Below, one piece after another: positions 22,841-23,861 of a DNA stretch of 23,861 nucleotides; the first letter of the stretch is position 1, and every line of letters starts with the position of its first letter. Both the position numbers and the translations under genes were made by a program. The stretch spans positions 1-23,861 of the forward strand of contig JBCCFC010000023.1 in assembly GCA_039029935.1 (NCBI GenBank), given 5' to 3'. The notes under the pieces were generated by a model that worked only from the letters and a program-made list of their open reading frames with translations, was not told where the DNA came from and searched no databases. The DNA comes from G039029935 sp039029935 (GTDB taxonomy: Bacteria; Chloroflexota; Anaerolineae; Caldilineales; Caldilineaceae).

Positions 22841-23861
22841 ATGATCTATCTTTTCTTAGAAGGCGACGAATACCTCATCTCAAAAAAAATCAAAGACATC
22901 AAAGCCAACCTGGGCGACCCTGACATGGCAGACATGAACACCAGCGTCATTGTCGGCAACAAGGCCACCGCTGCCGATGTCCTGAGCCAATCAAGCATGA
23001 TGCCCTTTCTAGCAACACGGCGGCTTATCGTGGTGGAGGGCATGTTGGCGCATTTGGACCAGCGCATGTCGCAGAGTAAACGAACCGACAGCACGGCGCA
23101 TAATGAGTCGGCACAGTTGTTAGAGGGCTTACAAATATTGCCCGATACCTGTGATTTGCTCTTTCTGGAACCCAAGGGGGTGGATAAACGGCGCGCCTTG
23201 TGGAAAGGGTTTTCGCTGCCCAAAACGGAAAAGAAACCTGCGCGTAAAATTACTGGGCTGCAGGAATTGGCAAAGCAGCAACAGATTCAATTGGAGTCAC
23301 CAGCCACACCCGAACCCAAAGTGTTGCCGGGATGGATTCAACAACAGGCGAAGAGCAAGAAGATTTCTATCGAGCCACAGGCGGTGCAGCTATTGGCAAA
23401 TTTTGTGGGGCCAAATCTGCGCTTACTGGACAATGAACTGGAGAAGCTCTATGCCTATACAGGCGGTCGCAGCATCAATGCTGACGACATCAAGGATATG
23501 GTCAGCGATGCCAGCGAAGCCTTGATCTGGGACTTGACCGATGCCCTTAGCCAGCGCAACGGACGCAAGGCCATGCAGTCCATCTATGAACTACGGCGCG
23601 GAGATGCCAACCCGTTTTACTTACTCACAATGATTGCGCGCCAGTATCGCATTATCATCAAAGTTAAAGATGCGGTTGGATCATCTTCATCACAAGGTCG
23701 AACACACAACCGTCAAAGTGAATATGACATTGCCAAACGTATCAATGAACGCCCCTTTCCCGTCAAAAAAGCCATGCAGCAAATGCGCAACTATAATTTG
23801 CGGGAACTTGAAATGATTATGGATCGTCTTTTAGAAACAGATTTTGCAATGAAGACAGGTG
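22841..23861 (+). CDS. holA: DNA polymerase III subunit delta (partial, runs off the window)
   Basis: The reading frame is open from the ATG at 22841 to the window end (340 codons plus one base), after an in-frame TAG at 22814. The protein starts MIYLFLEGDEYLISKKI, with LGDPDMADMNTSVIVG, then FLATRRLIVVEGML, the typical N-terminal domain of the delta subunit. The linker around 115-175 is charged and low in complexity. Then come the LLDNELEKLYAYTG segment, DIKDMVSDASEALIWDLTDAL, and the C-terminal collar domain with NPFYLLTMIARQYRIIIKVKDA. Delta is the clamp-loader subunit that opens the beta sliding clamp and lacks ATPase activity of its own. At about 340 residues it is close to the family's usual length, so probably only a short C-terminal piece is missing. 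The sequence style suggests Chloroflexota. No strong Shine-Dalgarno is visible. It is the one clear housekeeping gene here and marks the edge of the accessory island. Confidence 0.85.
   Translation, partial: MIYLFLEGDEYLISKKIKDIKANLGDPDMADMNTSVIVGNKATAADVLSQSSMMPFLATRRLIVVEGMLAHLDQRMSQSKRTDSTAHNESAQLLEGLQILPDTCDLLFLEPKGVDKRRALWKGFSLPKTEKKPARKITGLQELAKQQQIQLESPATPEPKVLPGWIQQQAKSKKISIEPQAVQLLANFVGPNLRLLDNELEKLYAYTGGRSINADDIKDMVSDASEALIWDLTDALSQRNGRKAMQSIYELRRGDANPFYLLTMIARQYRIIIKVKDAVGSSSSQGRTHNRQSEYDIAKRINERPFPVKKAMQQMRNYNLRELEMIMDRLLETDFAMKTG

Noticed and set aside
23151..23525. Open frame of 124 codons inside holA
   Set aside because: It is out of frame with the clear polymerase III delta reading frame, which stays open from 22841 to the window end.

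Overview
The window looks like an accessory (probably defence or conflict) island from a filamentous or otherwise complex bacterium, most likely a Chloroflexota member of the Anaerolineae type. That placement is inferred from the style of the DNA polymerase III delta subunit at the right edge and from the abundance of large caspase/CHAT, STAND and WD40 proteins. There is no rRNA or marker gene to confirm it. All genes are on the + strand.

Layout: (1) 1-337, AT-rich noncoding leader. (2) 338-3898, a 1186-residue protein joining an N-terminal caspase-like (C14) protease to a C-terminal alpha/beta-hydrolase with a lipase-type Ser/Asp/His triad. (3) 3899-4294, a repeat-rich spacer. (4) 4295-22617, a tandem array of four paralogous genes. 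Each encodes a CHAT protease domain (His/Cys dyad intact) followed by an nSTAND-type P-loop NTPase. Three carry 18-19 WD40-like units (products of 1672, 1700 and 1688 residues). The fourth (809 residues) stops just before the WD40 region. (5) 22618-22840, a strong terminator, a promoter and a possible remnant of a nuclease/transposase gene. (6) 22841-end, holA (DNA polymerase III delta), cut by the window edge.

The array has a clear logic. The CHAT-NTPase half is nearly constant between copies, while the WD40 half diverges and shows several stages of repeat expansion: a run of exact 126-bp blade units in copy 1 and an 81-bp in-frame triplication in copy 3. Copy 1 lacks the transmembrane helix that the other three carry between NTPase and sensor. 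This fits a set of receptors with a common protease output and different ligands or cellular locations.

The most striking unexplained signal is regulatory. Each of the four CHAT genes is preceded by the same element: three CGGAG-like direct repeats spaced 11 bp apart (10 bp once), with the third repeat starting exactly 26 bp before the first base of a TATGAT/TATAAT -10 box in all four cases. This has the geometry of a PhoB/OmpR- or SARP-type activator site and suggests one regulator controls the whole array. The caspase-hydrolase gene lacks it. A plausible but unproven model is that WD40 sensing opens the STAND switch and activates CHAT, which cleaves a partner. The neighbouring caspase-hydrolase is an obvious candidate.
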